A stretch of DNA of 64,000 nucleotides from Halomonas sp. CUBES01 (GTDB taxonomy: Bacteria; Pseudomonadota; Gammaproteobacteria; Pseudomonadales; Halomonadaceae). Location: the NCBI RefSeq assembly GCF_020991005.1, contig NZ_JAJLLW010000001.1, positions 124,001 through 188,000 on the forward strand, written 5' to 3'. Of this stretch, positions 7,859-15,770 are shown piece after piece (the stretch's first letter is position 1; every line of letters begins with the position of its first letter). The notes beneath the pieces were generated by a model. The model was given only the letters and a program-made list of their open reading frames with translations, had not been told where the DNA came from and did no database searches. The translations under genes were made by a program, and so were the position numbers.

Positions 7859-9367
7859 ATGAGCCAATTGAACGATAATATCGCCCGCGCGCAGGACTAC
7901 ATGAGACGGTTTCGCGACCGCGGAGTCTTGAACCACATCAACGGTGAGTCGCTGGCGGCCGATTCCGGCAAGACCTTCGAGACACTCTCGCCGGTGGATC
8001 TTGCCCCGCTGGCCAACGTGGCCTGCGGCGGTGCCAGCGATATTGACCGCGCCGTTCAGGCCGCAGAGAAAGCGTTCAAGACCTGGAGCAAGACACCGGG
8101 CAAGGAACGTCGCGCGATTCTGATCAAGGTGGCCGAGGCCATCGAGGCCCGCGCCGAGGAAATTGCCTTCACCGAGTGCATGGATACCGGCCAGTCGCTG
8201 CGCTTCATGTCCAAGGCAGCCATTCGCGGGGCGGCCAACTTCCGTTTCTTCGCCGACAAGGCACCCCAGGCCGAGGACGGTCAGGCACTGCGCAATGATA
8301 CCCAGATGAACGTGACCTCCCGGCGCCCGCTCGGGCCAATCGGCGTCATCACGCCCTGGAACACGCCGTTCATGCTGTCGACCTGGAAGATTGCCCCGGC
8401 GCTGGCCTCCGGCTGTACCGTGGTCCACAAGCCGGCCGAGTTCTCGCCGATGACCGCCAAGCTGCTGGTCGAGATCGCCGAGGAAGCCGGGCTGCCCAAG
8501 GGGGTGCTGAACCTGGTCAACGGCTTCGGCGAGGACGCCGGCAAGGCGCTGACCGAGCATCCGGGCATCAAGGCGGTCGCGTTTGTCGGTGAAAGCCGCA
8601 CCGGCCAGCTGATCATGGCTCAAGCCGCCCCGACCCTGAAGCGCTTTCACTTCGAGCTCGGCGGCAAAAACCCGGTCGTGGTCTTTGACGACGCCGACAT
8701 CGATCGCGCGGTCAACGCGGCCAGTTTCATGATCTACTCCCTCAACGGTGAGCGCTGCACCTCATCCTCCCGCCTGCTGGTGCAGGACACCATCTACGAA
8801 GAATTCACCCGCCGTGTGGCGGAAGTAGCCAACGGGGTGAAGGTCGGCCACCCGCTGGATCCCGACACCGTGGTCGGCCCGCTGATTCATCCCGAGCATG
8901 AAGAAAAGGTGCTGTCGTACTTCGACAAGGCGCGCGAGGAAGGCGCCACCGTCGCCGCCGGCGGTGAAAAGGTTGGCGACGCGGGCTGCTTCGTGCGCCC
9001 GACGCTGTTCACCAACGCCCGCAACGACATGACCATCGCCCAGGAAGAGATCTTCGGCCCAGTGCTGACCGCCATTCCCTTCAAGGATGAAGAAGAAGCC
9101 CTGCGCCTGGCCAACGATACCCAGTACGGCCTGGCTGCCTATTTGTGGACCAATGACCTCGATCGCGCCATGCGGCTGACCGACGAGCTGGAAGCCGGCA
9201 TGATCTGGGTCAACTCCGAGAACGTGCGCCACCTGCCTTCGCCGTTCGGCGGCGTCAAGGCGTCCGGTATCGGCCGCGACGGCGGTGACTGGTCGTTCGA
9301 TTTCTACATGGAGACGGTCAACGTCTCCTTCCCGCGCAAGGCCCATCCGGTGCCCAAACTCGGCTGA
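7859..9367 (+). CDS. hpaE: 5-carboxymethyl-2-hydroxymuconate semialdehyde dehydrogenase
   Basis: The 502-residue protein is an NAD-dependent aldehyde dehydrogenase. It carries the substrate-channel segment GVITPWNTP, the general-base motif FELGGKNP and the catalytic cysteine in GERCTSSSR. Length and sequence match HpaE, which oxidises the ring-cleavage product of homoprotocatechuate to 5-carboxymethyl-2-hydroxymuconate. I start it at 7859, where a GGAGG lies seven bases upstream, rather than at an in-frame ATG 51 bases earlier inside hpaF. Its place directly between hpaF and hpaD supports the assignment over other aldehyde dehydrogenases. Confidence 0.92.
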   Translation: MSQLNDNIARAQDYMRRFRDRGVLNHINGESLAADSGKTFETLSPVDLAPLANVACGGASDIDRAVQAAEKAFKTWSKTPGKERRAILIKVAEAIEARAEEIAFTECMDTGQSLRFMSKAAIRGAANFRFFADKAPQAEDGQALRNDTQMNVTSRRPLGPIGVITPWNTPFMLSTWKIAPALASGCTVVHKPAEFSPMTAKLLVEIAEEAGLPKGVLNLVNGFGEDAGKALTEHPGIKAVAFVGESRTGQLIMAQAAPTLKRFHFELGGKNPVVVFDDADIDRAVNAASFMIYSLNGERCTSSSRLLVQDTIYEEFTRRVAEVANGVKVGHPLDPDTVVGPLIHPEHEEKVLSYFDKAREEGATVAAGGEKVGDAGCFVRPTLFTNARNDMTIAQEEIFGPVLTAIPFKDEEEALRLANDTQYGLAAYLWTNDLDRAMRLTDELEAGMIWVNSENVRHLPSPFGGVKASGIGRDGGDWSFDFYMETVNVSFPRKAHPVPKLG

Positions 9368-9377
9368 TGCCATTTTC

Positions 9378-9400
9378 GCAGGGCGGATGCGCCGCCCTGC
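9378..9400 (+). other. Intercistronic hairpin between hpaE and hpaD
   Basis: A perfect nine-base-pair inverted repeat (GCAGGGCGG and its complement) closes a five-base loop in the 56-base gap between hpaE and hpaD. There is no U-run after it, so it is unlikely to be a full terminator. It may stabilise or partition the operon mRNA. Confidence 0.6.
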
Positions 9401-9423
9401 CTGTCGAACAAAGGAGACGTTTC

Positions 9424-10404
9424 ATGCCTATTCCAACGCCCAATCTCTACCCTCCGTTCAATATCATTCGACTGAGCCACGTTGTGTTTGGCGTGTCCGA
9501 CCTTGCCAAGAGCCGTCATTTCTACGTTGACACCCTGGGCCTGCAGGTCACCGATGAGGACGATCAGCGCATTTACCTGCGCGCCATGGAGGAGCGCGGC
9601 CACCACTGCATCGTGCTGGAGCAAAGCGCCAGCGCCACCGTGCAGTCGCTGTCGTTCAAGGTCTTCGACGAGCAGGAGCTCGACAAGGCGCACGACTGGT
9701 TCAAGGCGCAGGGGCATCCGGTGGAATGGGTCGAGCGGCCCTATCAGGGACGCACGCTGCGCACCACCGACTGCTTCGACGTGCCCATCGAGCTGTACTT
9801 CAAGATGGAGCGGCTGGCCCCGATTCATCAGCAGTACGCCCTCTACAGAGGCGTCAAGCCGTTGCGCATCGACCATTTCAACCTGTTCTCGCCCAACGTT
9901 GACGAGGCAGTCGCCTTCTACAACCGCCTCGGGTTCCGGGTCACCGAATACACCGAGGACGAGGAAAGCGGCAAGCTGTGGGCGGCCTGGACCCACCGCA
10001 AGGGCGGTGTACACGACATGGCCTTCACCAACGGCCGCGGCCCGCGCCTGCACCACACGGCATTCTGGGTACCCACGCCCCTGAACATCATCGACCTGTG
10101 CGACCTGATGGCCACCACCGGCTACGTCGATAACATCGAGCGCGGCCCGGGCCGTCACGGCATCTCCAACGCCTTCTTCCTGTACATCCTCGACCCGGAC
10201 GGGCACCGCATCGAGATCTACTGCTCGGACTACCAGACCGTCGACCCGGATCTGGAGGCGATCAAGTGGGACCTGAAGGATCCGCAGCGTCAAACGCTGT
10301 GGGGTGCCCCGGCACCGCGTTCCTGGTTCGAGCACGGTTCGCTGTTTGAAAATCTTGAGCCTGTGGATGCCGAGCTCAATGCCACGCCCATCATCGCGCC
10401 CTGA
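9424..10404 (+). CDS. hpaD: Homoprotocatechuate (3,4-dihydroxyphenylacetate) 2,3-dioxygenase, type I extradiol
   Basis: The 326-residue protein is built from repeated vicinal-oxygen-chelate modules. Metal ligands are visible as His in LRIDHFNLF and LHHTAFW and as Glu in HRIEIYCSDY near the end. This is the fold of the Fe or Mn homoprotocatechuate dioxygenases of Brevibacterium and Arthrobacter, not the unrelated LigB-type HpaD of enteric bacteria. It cleaves the catechol ring beside the hydroxyls to give 5-carboxymethyl-2-hydroxymuconate semialdehyde. The start at 9424 follows AAAGGAGA; a longer frame from 9367 is unsupported. Confidence 0.92.
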   Translation: MPIPTPNLYPPFNIIRLSHVVFGVSDLAKSRHFYVDTLGLQVTDEDDQRIYLRAMEERGHHCIVLEQSASATVQSLSFKVFDEQELDKAHDWFKAQGHPVEWVERPYQGRTLRTTDCFDVPIELYFKMERLAPIHQQYALYRGVKPLRIDHFNLFSPNVDEAVAFYNRLGFRVTEYTEDEESGKLWAAWTHRKGGVHDMAFTNGRGPRLHHTAFWVPTPLNIIDLCDLMATTGYVDNIERGPGRHGISNAFFLYILDPDGHRIEIYCSDYQTVDPDLEAIKWDLKDPQRQTLWGAPAPRSWFEHGSLFENLEPVDAELNATPIIAP

Positions 10405-10439
10405 ACCGGACGCGGATGCGTATCGCCCATGACTCAACA

Positions 10440-10459
10440 GGCCCGGGAAGGCTCGGGCC
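10440..10459 (+). other. Intercistronic hairpin between hpaD and hpaG
   Basis: GGCCCG at 10440-10445 pairs with CGGGCC at 10454-10459 around an eight-base loop, 15 bases before the hpaG start. It is one of several stem-loops between genes of this island and lacks a U-run. Confidence 0.45.
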
Positions 10460-10474
10460 GTCTGGAGACTGTCC

Positions 10475-11365
10475 ATGAGTAACCCCCTTCCTCCCCGTCT
10501 CGCGGCCTTTCGCGCCAGCGGTGCCGACCGCTTCGGCGTCGTCACCGAGGACGGTATCGTCGACCTGACCCCGGAATTCGGTGCCCGCTTCAAAGGGCTC
10601 AAGGAAGTGATCGAGGCTGGCGCCATCGACGAGCTGCTGAGCGTCGCCGCAGGCCGCCGCCCGAGCTACCGCGATGCCGACGTCACCTACCTGCTGCCGG
10701 TCGCCAATCCGGAAAAGCTGATCTGCGTCGGCGTCAACTTTCCGTCGCGCAACGAAGAGTACAAGGACGGCCAGGCCGCGCCGAGCAAGCCGTCGCTGTT
10801 CATTCGTTTTCCGCGCAGCTTCGTCGGCCACCGTGCGAACCTCGTGCGCCCGCCGGAAAGCGAGCAGCTCGATTACGAAGGCGAGGTGACCATCGTGATT
10901 GGCAAGGGCGGTCGCCGTATCCCGCGCGACAAGGCCTATGAACACATCGCCGCCCTGACGCTGTGCAACGAAGGCACCATCCGCGACTGGGTGCGCCACG
11001 CCAAGTTCAACGTCACCCAGGGCAAGAACTTCGACGCCACCGGTGCCATCGGCCCCTGGCTGGTGCCGTTCAAGCGCGCAGCGCAGCTGGATGACATCGA
11101 ACTGACCACTCGGGTCAACGGCGAGGTGCGTCAGAACGATCGCACCTCGCGGATGATGTTCGACTTCCGCTACATCGTGAATTACGTCTCGACCTTCACC
11201 ACCCTGGCGCCGGGGGATGTCATCGTCTGCGGTACACCCACCGGTGCCGGTGCGCGCTTCGACCCGCCCGTCTGGCTCAAGCCGGGGGATGTGATCGAGG
11301 TCGAGGCCGACGGCATCGGCACCCTCGTCAACGGCGTGGAGGACGAACAGCATGGCACTGACTGA
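10475..11365 (+). CDS. hpaG: Fumarylacetoacetate-hydrolase-family decarboxylase/isomerase of the homoprotocatechuate pathway
   Basis: The 296-residue protein contains one FAH catalytic domain from about residue 75 to the end, with metal-binding acids in the DYEGEVTIVIGK segment and the conserved GTPTGAG loop. In this pathway FAH proteins decarboxylate 5-oxopent-3-ene-1,2,5-tricarboxylate and isomerise the product 2-hydroxyhepta-2,4-dienedioate. The enteric HpaG has two FAH domains for the two steps, whereas only one is present here. Either the single domain does both or one step is spontaneous or encoded elsewhere. Its 3' end overlaps hpaH by 14 bases. Confidence 0.85.
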   Translation: MSNPLPPRLAAFRASGADRFGVVTEDGIVDLTPEFGARFKGLKEVIEAGAIDELLSVAAGRRPSYRDADVTYLLPVANPEKLICVGVNFPSRNEEYKDGQAAPSKPSLFIRFPRSFVGHRANLVRPPESEQLDYEGEVTIVIGKGGRRIPRDKAYEHIAALTLCNEGTIRDWVRHAKFNVTQGKNFDATGAIGPWLVPFKRAAQLDDIELTTRVNGEVRQNDRTSRMMFDFRYIVNYVSTFTTLAPGDVIVCGTPTGAGARFDPPVWLKPGDVIEVEADGIGTLVNGVEDEQHGTD

Positions 11366-12152
11366 GGATCAGATCGCGGCGGCGGCCGACGCCCTGCTCA
11401 CGGCGGAGGCGCGTCGCGAGCAGGTCGGCCTGCTCTCGAAAGCGTACCCGGACATGACCCTGGATGATGCCTACGCAATTCAGACCGCCCAGATGGCACG
11501 CAAGAAAGCCGATCACGAGATCATCGGTTGGAAGATCGGGCTGACCTCGAAGGTCATGCAGGACGCGCTGGGCATCGACACGCCGGACAGCGGCGTGCTC
11601 TATGACTACATGCGCTACGCCACCGATGCGGTGATCCCGCCGGGCCACTTCATCCAGCCCCGCATCGAGGCTGAGATCGCCTTTGTGATGAAGGCGCCGC
11701 TGGATGGCGACGTTACCCGCGACGACGTGCTGGCCGCCACCGACTACGTGGCGCCGGCCATCGAGATCCTGGATACCCGCATCGTGCGCAAGGACGAAGA
11801 GACCGGCCAGACGCGCGTGATTGTCGACACGGTCTCCGACAACGCCGCCAACGCCGGCATCGTGCTGGGGGCCGAGCGCCACGACCCGCAGGCGCTGGAC
11901 CTGCGCTGGGTCGGCTCGATCGTCAAGCGCAACGGCGAGGTGATGGCCACCGGCCTCGGCGCCGGGGTGCTGGATGACCCGGTCATCGGGCTTGTCTGGC
12001 TGGCCCGCCGCATGGCGACCTACGGTCAGCGCATCGAGGCCGGCCAGGTGATTCTCTCGGGGTCGTTCATCGGCCCCATCGAGTGCCCGTCCGGCAGCCG
12101 GATCGAGGCCGATTACGGACCGTTCGGGGCCGTGTCACTGACGTTCGACTAG
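11352..12152 (+). CDS. hpaH: 2-oxohept-3-ene-1,7-dioate (4-oxalocrotonate-type) hydratase
   Basis: The 266-residue protein belongs to the MhpD/HpaH hydratase group of the FAH superfamily. It has the typical GWKIGLTSKVMQ segment near residue 58 and the metal-site region QPRIEAEIAFV near 101. It adds water to 2-oxohept-3-ene-1,7-dioate to make 4-hydroxy-2-oxoheptane-1,7-dioate, the substrate of HpaI. The length matches the enteric enzyme. The start overlaps the end of hpaG, which indicates coupled translation. The gene ends 15 bases from the convergent AraC-type regulator. Confidence 0.9.
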   Translation: MALTEDQIAAAADALLTAEARREQVGLLSKAYPDMTLDDAYAIQTAQMARKKADHEIIGWKIGLTSKVMQDALGIDTPDSGVLYDYMRYATDAVIPPGHFIQPRIEAEIAFVMKAPLDGDVTRDDVLAATDYVAPAIEILDTRIVRKDEETGQTRVIVDTVSDNAANAGIVLGAERHDPQALDLRWVGSIVKRNGEVMATGLGAGVLDDPVIGLVWLARRMATYGQRIEAGQVILSGSFIGPIECPSGSRIEADYGPFGAVSLTFD

Positions 12153-12167
12153 GCGGCCTGTCCGCCG

Positions 12168-13064
12168 TCAATGGCCAGGCTGGTCACGGCGATAACCCGA
12201 GGGAGTGGTGCCCGCATGACGTGCAAAGAAGCGACAGAAGTAACCGGGATCCTTGAACCCGAGCTGGTAGCCGATCTCGTTGACGCTCATGCGGGTAAAG
12301 GTCAGCAGACGGCGCGCTTCCTGCATCAGCCGGTCGTGAACCACCCGCTTGCTGGGCACTCCGGCGATGCGCCGACAGACGTTGTTGAGGCGGGCCTCGG
12401 TGACATTCAGGGTGCGCGCGTAGTCCAGCAGCGTCCAGTGCGCCTTGTAATGGGCCTCGATCTCCAGATTGAAGCGATGAAACAGCGCCAGCTCGTCGCG
12501 GCGCACGCTCTGGGCGGGCAGCGAGTTGGCCGAGAGCCGAAAGAGGCTCACGAAGATCAGCCGCGTCAGCGTGGTGAGCGCCAGCTCCCTGCCCGGGCGG
12601 TCGGCCTCGAACTCAAGACGAAGCTCGTCGAAGAGGCGTTCGACGCGGGCCACGTCGAGCCTTGCCTCGTCGCTGACGTGCCCCGTCGCCACGCAGACCG
12701 GGGCAACGCGCTGGGCGGCCCCCAGATCCGGGCTTTCCTCCAGCAGCGACCACACCAACTGCTGGCGCACCGTCAGCACGTGGCCGTCGCTGCCTTCCTC
12801 GGTAGTGAAGGAGTGGGGGACGGTCGGCGGGGTCAGAAAGAACATCGGCCCCTGCTGATGGAACGGCCGCTCGTCCAGATAGACACGCACCATGCCGCGC
12901 TTGACGTAGTGCACCTGAAAGAACCGGTCGTGATGATGAACCGGCATGTTGCGACCGTAAAAATCCGCCATGCGACCCAGCGCATCGTAATGCACCGTCG
13001 CATCGGCATACCGCTGGTCGTATTCCTGACCGATCGTGATGTTGGGAATGGGATCCAACGCCAT
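12168..13064 (-). CDS. hpaA: AraC/XylS-family regulator of the homoprotocatechuate genes
   Basis: The 298-residue protein has an N-terminal cupin-like sensor half (residues about 20-130, with HHHDRFFQVHYV) and a C-terminal double helix-turn-helix typical of AraC activators, ending in MSVNEIGYQLGFKDPGYFCRFF. Length and position match HpaA, the activator of 4-hydroxyphenylacetate catabolism. The start at 13064 follows AGGAG by seven bases. It is convergent with hpaH and divergent from hpaI across 209 bases, so it can control both flanking units. The effector is presumably a hydroxyphenylacetate, by analogy. Confidence 0.85.
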   Translation of the reverse strand: MALDPIPNITIGQEYDQRYADATVHYDALGRMADFYGRNMPVHHHDRFFQVHYVKRGMVRVYLDERPFHQQGPMFFLTPPTVPHSFTTEEGSDGHVLTVRQQLVWSLLEESPDLGAAQRVAPVCVATGHVSDEARLDVARVERLFDELRLEFEADRPGRELALTTLTRLIFVSLFRLSANSLPAQSVRRDELALFHRFNLEIEAHYKAHWTLLDYARTLNVTEARLNNVCRRIAGVPSKRVVHDRLMQEARRLLTFTRMSVNEIGYQLGFKDPGYFCRFFARHAGTTPSGYRRDQPGH

Positions 13065-13273
13065 GCTTGCGCTCCTGAACTCGTGCGGTGCGTCCGCCCG
13101 ACAAGCCTCTATAGTAAACACCGACGGGCCTCTTGCTCCATGGCATTGACGACCTGCGGTTCAGATCGCGCTGCTCCGCCCACTCTCGCCGACGTTTTGC
13201 ACGCTGCTGCACGGCCAGATCGACGCGGTATGGCCGATGTAATGCGACACGCCAACCTTTGAGGAGCCTCCTA
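13065..13273. promoter_or_regulatory. Divergent promoter region between hpaA and hpaI
   Basis: This 209-base spacer separates the AraC-type regulator from hpaI, which is transcribed the other way. The hpaI side ends with a clear GAGGAG ribosome site at 13261-13266. I see no strong sigma-70 consensus or palindrome. Promoter function is inferred from the divergent layout. Confidence 0.4.
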
Positions 13274-14077
13274 ATGGACATGCCCATCAATACCTTCAAG
13301 CAGGCCCTTGGCAACAAGGCCCCCCAGATCGGTCTCTGGCTCGGGCTGGCCAACGGCTACTGCGCCGAACTGGCCGCCAACGCCGATTTCGACTGGCTGC
13401 TGATCGACGGCGAACACGCCCCCAACGACCTGCGCAGCATCCTCGCCCAGCTGCAGGCCATCGCGCCCTATCCGGCTCAGCCGGTGGCGCGCCCTCCCGT
13501 CGGCGACGCCGCGACGCTCAAGCAGTACCTGGATCTCGGCGTGCAGACCCTGCTAGTGCCCATGGTCGACACCGCCGAGCAGGCCCGAGCGCTGGTACGT
13601 GCCACGCGCTACCCGCCCGATGGCATCCGCGGGGTGGGCAGTGCGCTGGCCCGCGCCTCGCGCTGGAATTCGATCCCCGACTACCTGGATCACGCCGACA
13701 GCCAAATCTGTCTGCTGGTACAGATCGAGACCCGGGAGGGCCTCGAGAATCTGGATGATATCGCCGCCGTCGAGGGCGTGGATGGCGTCTTCATCGGTCC
13801 GGCGGACCTCAGCGCCTCGCTCGGCCACCGAGGCAATCCCGGCCATGAAGACGTACAGCGGGCCATTGAGGACGGCATCGCCCGCATTCAGAAAGCCCAC
13901 AAGGCCGCCGGCATTCTCTCGGCCAACAAGACGCTGGCCAGGCGCTATCTCGAACTCGGCGCCACCTTCGTGGCCGTGGGCGTTGACACCAGCCTGCTGA
14001 TGAATTCGCTGAAAGCGCTCTCCAGCGAGTTCAAGGGCAGCGATGACGATGCGCCATCGGCTCCCTCGGTCTACTGA
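13274..14077 (+). CDS. hpaI: 4-hydroxy-2-oxoheptane-1,7-dioate aldolase
   Basis: The 267-residue protein is a class II aldolase of the HpcH/HpaI family. Metal-site and active-site segments are visible: [10 protein letters not shown] near residue 42, [12 protein letters not shown] near 146 and [14 protein letters not shown] near 172. It splits 4-hydroxy-2-oxoheptanedioate to pyruvate and succinate semialdehyde, the last carbon-chain step of homoprotocatechuate breakdown. The ATG at 13274 follows GAGGAG by seven bases. The next gene encodes the dehydrogenase needed for the semialdehyde product, which fits this assignment. Confidence 0.92.
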   Translation: MDMPINTFKQALGNKAPQIGLWLGLANGYCAELAANADFDWLLIDGEHAPNDLRSILAQLQAIAPYPAQPVARPPVGDAATLKQYLDLGVQTLLVPMVDTAEQARALVRATRYPPDGIRGVGSALARASRWNSIPDYLDHADSQICLLVQIETREGLENLDDIAAVEGVDGVFIGPADLSASLGHRGNPGHEDVQRAIEDGIARIQKAHKAAGILSANKTLARRYLELGATFVAVGVDTSLLMNSLKALSSEFKGSDDDAPSAPSVY

Positions 14078-14096
14078 CTCCCCTTCGCTTTTACCC

Positions 14097-14113
14097 GGGC
14101 CTGCTTCAGGCCC
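14097..14113 (+). other. Intercistronic hairpin between hpaI and the semialdehyde dehydrogenase gene
   Basis: GGGCCTG and CAGGCCC form a seven-base-pair stem with a three-base loop in the 54-base gap. There is no U-run, so it is probably an RNA-stability element or a weak attenuator. Confidence 0.5.
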
Positions 14114-14131
14114 CCAACGCCAGGAAAACAC

Positions 14132-15583
14132 ATGCATCTCACCGATCCGCAACTTCTGCGCCAACAGGCCTACATCGACGGCCAGTGGCAGGACGCCGAC
14201 AGCGGCGACACCTTTGACGTGACCAACCCGGCCAATGGCCATACCGTCGCGACCGTGGCACGCGTGGGCATCGCCGAGACCCAGCGCGCCATCAGTGCCG
14301 CCGCAACGGCGCTTCCGGCCTGGCGCGAGATGACCGCCAAGGCCCGCTCGGCCATTCTGAAACGCTGGTTCGCGCTGATGCAGGAACACCGGGAAGACCT
14401 GGCGCGCCTGCTGAGCGCGGAACAGGGCAAGCCGCTTACCGAGAGCCGCGGCGAGGTCGATTACGGCGCCAGCTTCATCGAGTGGTTTGCCGAAGAAGGC
14501 AAGCGCGTGTACGGCGATGTGATTCCCAACGACAAGCCGGATCGGCGGCTGGTGGTAATCAAGCAGCCGGTCGGCGTGGTGGCCGCGATCACGCCGTGGA
14601 ACTTCCCCATTGCCATGATTACCCGCAAGGCTGGACCTGCGCTGGCCGCCGGCTGCACCATGGTACTCAAGCCCGCATCCGAGACGCCGCTGTCGGCGCT
14701 GGCGCTGGCGGAGCTTGCCGAGCGGGCAGGCGTGCCGGCTGGGGTGTTCAACGTGGTAGCCGGGCGTGCCGGTGAGATCGGCACGGAGCTAACCCACAAC
14801 GTGGCCATCCGCAAGCTTTCCTTTACCGGCTCCACCGACATCGGTCGCCAGCTGATGGAAGCGTGCGCCGGCACCATCAAGAAGGTCAGCATGGAGCTTG
14901 GCGGCAATGCGCCGTTCATCGTGTTCGATGACGCCGATCTGGACGCGGCGGTCGAGGGCGCGATCGCCTCGAAGTTTCGCAATAGCGGCCAGACCTGCGT
15001 GTGTACCAACCGCATTCTGGTGCACGACGCCGTGTACGACGCCTTCAGCGACAAGCTGGTTGCCGCCGTGAAGGCGCTCAGGGTCGCCTCCGCCGACGAC
15101 GAAGGCGCCCAGCAGGGCCCGTTGATCAATCCGAAGGCCGTGGCCAAGGTGCGCGCCCACATCGACAACGCCGTCGGGCATGGTGCGACCGTGCTCTGCG
15201 GCGGCCAGCTCCACGCGCTGGGCGGCAATTTCTTCGAGCCCACCGTGCTCGGCGACGTGACCCAGGCGATGGACGTGGCCGGTGAGGAAACCTTCGGCCC
15301 GCTCGCCCCGTTGTTTCGTTTCAGTACCGAGCAGCAGGCCATCGAGATGGCCAACGACACGCCCTTCGGCCTGGCCGCCTATATGTACACCCAGAACCTG
15401 GGGCGCAGCTGGCGCCTGGGGGAGGCGCTCGAATACGGCATGGTCGGCATCAACGAAGGCATCATCTCGACAGAAGTCGCGCCCTTCGGCGGGATCAAGG
15501 CCTCCGGCGTCGGCCGGGAAGGCTCCCGCTACGGTATCGAGGACTATCTCGAGATCAAGTACCTATGCATGGGGATCAAGTGA
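14132..15583 (+). CDS. gabD: Succinate-semialdehyde dehydrogenase
   Basis: The 483-residue aldehyde dehydrogenase has the GabD-type motifs ITPWNFPIAM, MELGGNAPFIVF and the catalytic Cys in NSGQTCVCTNR, and ends in the usual YLEIKYLCMG. It oxidises succinate semialdehyde with NAD(P) to succinate for the TCA cycle. Its place directly after hpaI, whose product is that aldehyde, closes the pathway within one operon. A CAGGAAAA precedes the ATG. A role with another aldehyde is possible, but context favours succinate semialdehyde. Confidence 0.9.
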   Translation: MHLTDPQLLRQQAYIDGQWQDADSGDTFDVTNPANGHTVATVARVGIAETQRAISAAATALPAWREMTAKARSAILKRWFALMQEHREDLARLLSAEQGKPLTESRGEVDYGASFIEWFAEEGKRVYGDVIPNDKPDRRLVVIKQPVGVVAAITPWNFPIAMITRKAGPALAAGCTMVLKPASETPLSALALAELAERAGVPAGVFNVVAGRAGEIGTELTHNVAIRKLSFTGSTDIGRQLMEACAGTIKKVSMELGGNAPFIVFDDADLDAAVEGAIASKFRNSGQTCVCTNRILVHDAVYDAFSDKLVAAVKALRVASADDEGAQQGPLINPKAVAKVRAHIDNAVGHGATVLCGGQLHALGGNFFEPTVLGDVTQAMDVAGEETFGPLAPLFRFSTEQQAIEMANDTPFGLAAYMYTQNLGRSWRLGEALEYGMVGINEGIISTEVAPFGGIKASGVGREGSRYGIEDYLEIKYLCMGIK

Positions 15584-15770
15584 TTCATCACTACCTGTCG
15601 AACGAAGTACGACGAAAGTATATCTTTTTAACTTATTGATAAGCATGCTAATTAAACCGCGTGTCAGCCAGTGACAATGGCTCGGCACGCTCGGTCAATT
15701 GATCCCGCCCCGGGCTTCTTACGCTGCTCCTTGACGCGCCCCTGGCGCTCTACAACCTCAAGGAGGCACC

